64,000 bases of DNA, from the NCBI RefSeq assembly GCF_003594935.2, contig NZ_CP043342.1, forward strand, positions 1,674,001 through 1,738,000, given 5' to 3'. Position 1 is the first letter of the stretch, and each line of letters starts with the position of its first letter. The position numbers and the translations under genes were made by a program. This stretch comes from Enterobacter huaxiensis. GTDB taxonomy: Bacteria; Pseudomonadota; Gammaproteobacteria; Enterobacterales; Enterobacteriaceae. Under the pieces are notes generated by a model. That model saw nothing but the letters and a program-made list of their open reading frames with translations. It ran no database searches and had not been told where the DNA came from. Positions 61,783-64,000 of the stretch are shown piece after piece.

Positions 61783-63945
61783 ATGACAGAAAAAACAAAA
61801 CCTTCTGCCGCCCCGATTTCGGGCAGTGATGAAATCGACATTGGTCGCCTGGTCGGCACCGTGGTAGAGGCAAAGTGGTGGGTGCTTGGGATCACCGCCG
61901 TGTTCGCCGCTGCGGCCGTCGTCTATACGCTGTTTGCGACGCCGATCTACAGCGCCGATGCGCTGGTGCAGATAGAGCAGAACTCCGGTAACTCGCTGGT
62001 ACAGGACATCGGCTCTGCCCTGGCGAACAAGCCGCCCGCCTCCGACGCTGAAATCCAGCTCATCCAGTCGAGACTGGTGCTGGGCAAAACGGTTCACGAT
62101 TTAGGGCTGGATATCTCGGTTACCAAAAATACCTTCCCGGTGTTTGGTGCCGGCTGGGACCGCCTGATGGGCCGCAGCAATGACACCGTGAAAGTGACGG
62201 ATTTCGTGCTGCCAAAAGGCGGTGCGGAGCAGACCTTTACCCTTACCGTGCTTGGCCCGAAACAGTATCAGCTGACCAGCGATGCGGGCTTTAGCGCGCG
62301 CGGTGAAGTGGGGCAGATGCTGACCAAAGACGGCGTCAGCATGATGGTTAGCGCGATCAATGCGCAGGAAGGCGGTGATTTTACGGTCACCAAATTCTCC
62401 ACGCTGGGGATGATTAACAACCTGCAGAACAACCTGACCGTCACCGAAAACGGCAAGGACACTGGCGTCCTCAGCATGACGTTCACCGGTGAAGATAAGG
62501 ACAAAATCCGCGATATCCTGAACAGCATCACCCGCAACTACCTTGAGCAGAACGTTGAGCGCAAATCAGCGGAAGCGGCAAAAAGCCTGGCCTTCCTCGC
62601 GAAACAGCTCCCGGAAGTGCGCGCCCATCTTGATGACGCAGAGAACAAGCTGAACGCCTATCGTCAGGATAAAGATTCCGTCGACCTGCCGCTGGAGGCG
62701 AAATCGGTTCTCGACTCGATGGTAAACATCGACGCCCAGCTGAACGAGCTGACCTTTAAAGAGGCGGAAATTTCCAAGCTGTACACCAAACGTCACCCGG
62801 CGTACCGAACCCTGCTGGAAAAACGTCAGACGCTGGAAGAAGAGAAGGCGAAGCTGAATAACCGCGTTACGGCCATGCCGAAGACGCAGCAGGAAATTGT
62901 GCGCCTGACGCGCGACGTGGAGTCCGGCCAGCAGGTTTATATGCAGCTGCTGAACAAACAGCAGGAGCTGAAAATCACCGAGGCGAGCACCGTAGGCGAC
63001 GTGCGTATCGTTGACCCGGCGATTACGCAGCCTGGCGTGCTGAAGCCGAAGAAAGCGCTGATTATTCTCGGCAGCATTATTCTCGGCCTGATGCTCTCCA
63101 TCGTTGGCGTACTGCTGCGCTCCCTGTTCAACCGGGGTATCGAAAGCCCGCATGTGCTGGAAGAGAACGGCATCAGCGTCTATGCCAGCATCCCGCTTTC
63201 CGAATGGCAGAAGTCGCGTGACAGCGTTAAAACCGTTAAGGGCGTCAAGCGCTACAAGCAGAGCCAGCTGCTGGCCGTCGGTAACCCGACCGATCTCGCG
63301 ATTGAAGCGGTGCGCAGCCTGCGCACCAGCCTCCACTTCGCCATGATGCAGGCCAAAAACAACGTTCTGATGATGACCGGCGTCAGCCCGTCTATCGGTA
63401 AAACGTTCGTCTGCGCCAACCTGGCGGCGGTGGTGAGCCAGACCAACAAGCGCGTGCTGCTGATCGACTGTGACATGCGTAAGGGCTATACCCACGAGCT
63501 GCTGGGCACCAACAACGTCAACGGTCTTTCGGAAATTCTGCTCGGCAAAGGGGCGATCGAAGAAAGCGCGAAGCCGACCTCGATTCCGAAATTTGACCTG
63601 ATCCCGCGTGGCCAGGTGCCGCCGAACCCGTCTGAGCTGCTGATGAGCGAACGCTTCAGCCAGCTGATTGAATGGGCGAGCAAAACCTATGACCTGGTGC
63701 TGATCGATACGCCACCGATTCTGGCCGTGACCGACGCCGCCGTAGTGGGCCGCCATGCGGGCACTACCCTGATGGTCGCGCGCTATGCGGTGAACACGCT
63801 GAAAGAGGTGGAAACCAGCCTGAGCCGCTTCGAGCAGAACGGTATTGAGGTGAAGGGGGTCATTCTGAACTCCATCTTCCGCCGCGCGACCGGGTACCAG
63901 GATTACGGTTACTACGAGTACGAATACAAATCTGACTCTAAATAA
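61783..63945 (+). CDS. wzc: Wzc tyrosine autokinase / polysaccharide co-polymerase
   Basis: This 720-residue inner-membrane protein, the same length as in E. coli, has an N-terminal Wzz-like domain. Transmembrane segments are WWVLGITAVFAAAAVVYTLF and ALIILGSIILGLMLSIVGVLL. Its cytoplasmic BY-kinase domain has Walker A GVSPSIGKT (about 533-541), Walker A' LLIDCDMRKG and Walker B LVLIDTPP. The C-terminal Tyr cluster YQDYGYYEYEYKSDSK is autophosphorylated. ATG 61783 is chosen because AGGGA lies 5 bases upstream and it matches the known length. It controls colanic acid chain length and export with Wza. Confidence 0.97.
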   Translation: MTEKTKPSAAPISGSDEIDIGRLVGTVVEAKWWVLGITAVFAAAAVVYTLFATPIYSADALVQIEQNSGNSLVQDIGSALANKPPASDAEIQLIQSRLVLGKTVHDLGLDISVTKNTFPVFGAGWDRLMGRSNDTVKVTDFVLPKGGAEQTFTLTVLGPKQYQLTSDAGFSARGEVGQMLTKDGVSMMVSAINAQEGGDFTVTKFSTLGMINNLQNNLTVTENGKDTGVLSMTFTGEDKDKIRDILNSITRNYLEQNVERKSAEAAKSLAFLAKQLPEVRAHLDDAENKLNAYRQDKDSVDLPLEAKSVLDSMVNIDAQLNELTFKEAEISKLYTKRHPAYRTLLEKRQTLEEEKAKLNNRVTAMPKTQQEIVRLTRDVESGQQVYMQLLNKQQELKITEASTVGDVRIVDPAITQPGVLKPKKALIILGSIILGLMLSIVGVLLRSLFNRGIESPHVLEENGISVYASIPLSEWQKSRDSVKTVKGVKRYKQSQLLAVGNPTDLAIEAVRSLRTSLHFAMMQAKNNVLMMTGVSPSIGKTFVCANLAAVVSQTNKRVLLIDCDMRKGYTHELLGTNNVNGLSEILLGKGAIEESAKPTSIPKFDLIPRGQVPPNPSELLMSERFSQLIEWASKTYDLVLIDTPPILAVTDAAVVGRHAGTTLMVARYAVNTLKEVETSLSRFEQNGIEVKGVILNSIFRRATGYQDYGYYEYEYKSDSK

Positions 63946-63955
63946 AAAAGATCTC

Positions 63956-64000
63956 TCACCCCTCACCCTCTCCCTTCGGGGGAGAGGGCCGGGGTGAGGG
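63956..64000. repeat. REP-like palindrome after wzc (runs to window edge)
   Basis: CCCTCACCCTCTCCCTTCGGGGGAGAGGG continues into GGTGAGGG at the window edge and belongs to the same repeat family as 27525-27606 and 57836-57869. It lies just after the wzc stop, inside the colanic acid operon. Confidence 0.8.

Overview
The window is chromosomal DNA of an Enterobacteriaceae bacterium close to Enterobacter. Gene order and near-identical protein lengths (trhP-baeR-baeS-mdtD-mdtC-mdtB-mdtA ... yegD-alkA-dgcE-udk-dcd-asmA-yegH-wza-wzb-wzc) match the E. coli 46-min region. Lineage-specific DNA is inserted at two points: a prophage next to cyaR/trhP and a fimbrial island between mdtA and yegD.

Region 1 (1 to about 25,872) is the right-hand part of a P2/HP1-like temperate myophage. 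From the left edge it holds the C-terminal part of a replication helicase/primase, one accessory membrane coiled-coil gene in the position of the P2 tin/old hotspot, and a leftward ogr-portal-terminase operon. A rightward operon follows: scaffold/protease, major capsid, small terminase, head completion, tail completion, sheath, tube, holin, M15 endolysin, nested Rz/Rz1, tail assembly chaperone with a -1 frameshift extension, tape measure, baseplate, fibre, fibre chaperone and baseplate hub/spike. Past the last tail gene lie 1.2 kb without a convincing gene. This stretch contains a 293-bp inverted-repeat element studded with TGTGAYG/CRTCACA motifs and then a series of hairpins, directly before a SIR2-family gene that is probably anti-phage. 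The prophage ends in the P2-type att core, inside the terminator of the sRNA gene cyaR. Integrase and attL lie outside the window.

Region 2 (25,870-38,600) is core genome: CyaR sRNA with a CRP-type promoter, the tRNA hydroxylation gene trhP, and the leftward mdtABCD-baeSR operon (envelope-stress-controlled RND efflux).

Region 3 (38,600-48,540) is a fimbrial island: a complete alternative chaperone-usher operon closely resembling ecpABCDE but lacking ecpR. It is followed by a membrane-bound winged-helix regulator and FidL-like partner (MarT/FidL or ToxR/ToxS architecture) and a protein joining a LuxR-like N-terminus to an EAL phosphodiesterase. Near-consensus RcsAB boxes lie upstream of both the pilin gene and the EAL gene, suggesting that Rcs, c-di-GMP and a membrane sensor are wired together around one pilus.

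Region 4 (48,540-64,000) is core genome: yegD, alkA, dgcE, udk, dcd, asmA, yegH and the start of the colanic acid operon wza-wzb-wzc, with a long leader carrying JUMPstart/ops and a candidate RcsAB box. REP-like palindromes lie at 27.5, 57.8 and 63.95 kb.

All family assignments come from reading protein motifs, lengths and gene order; no database search was run.
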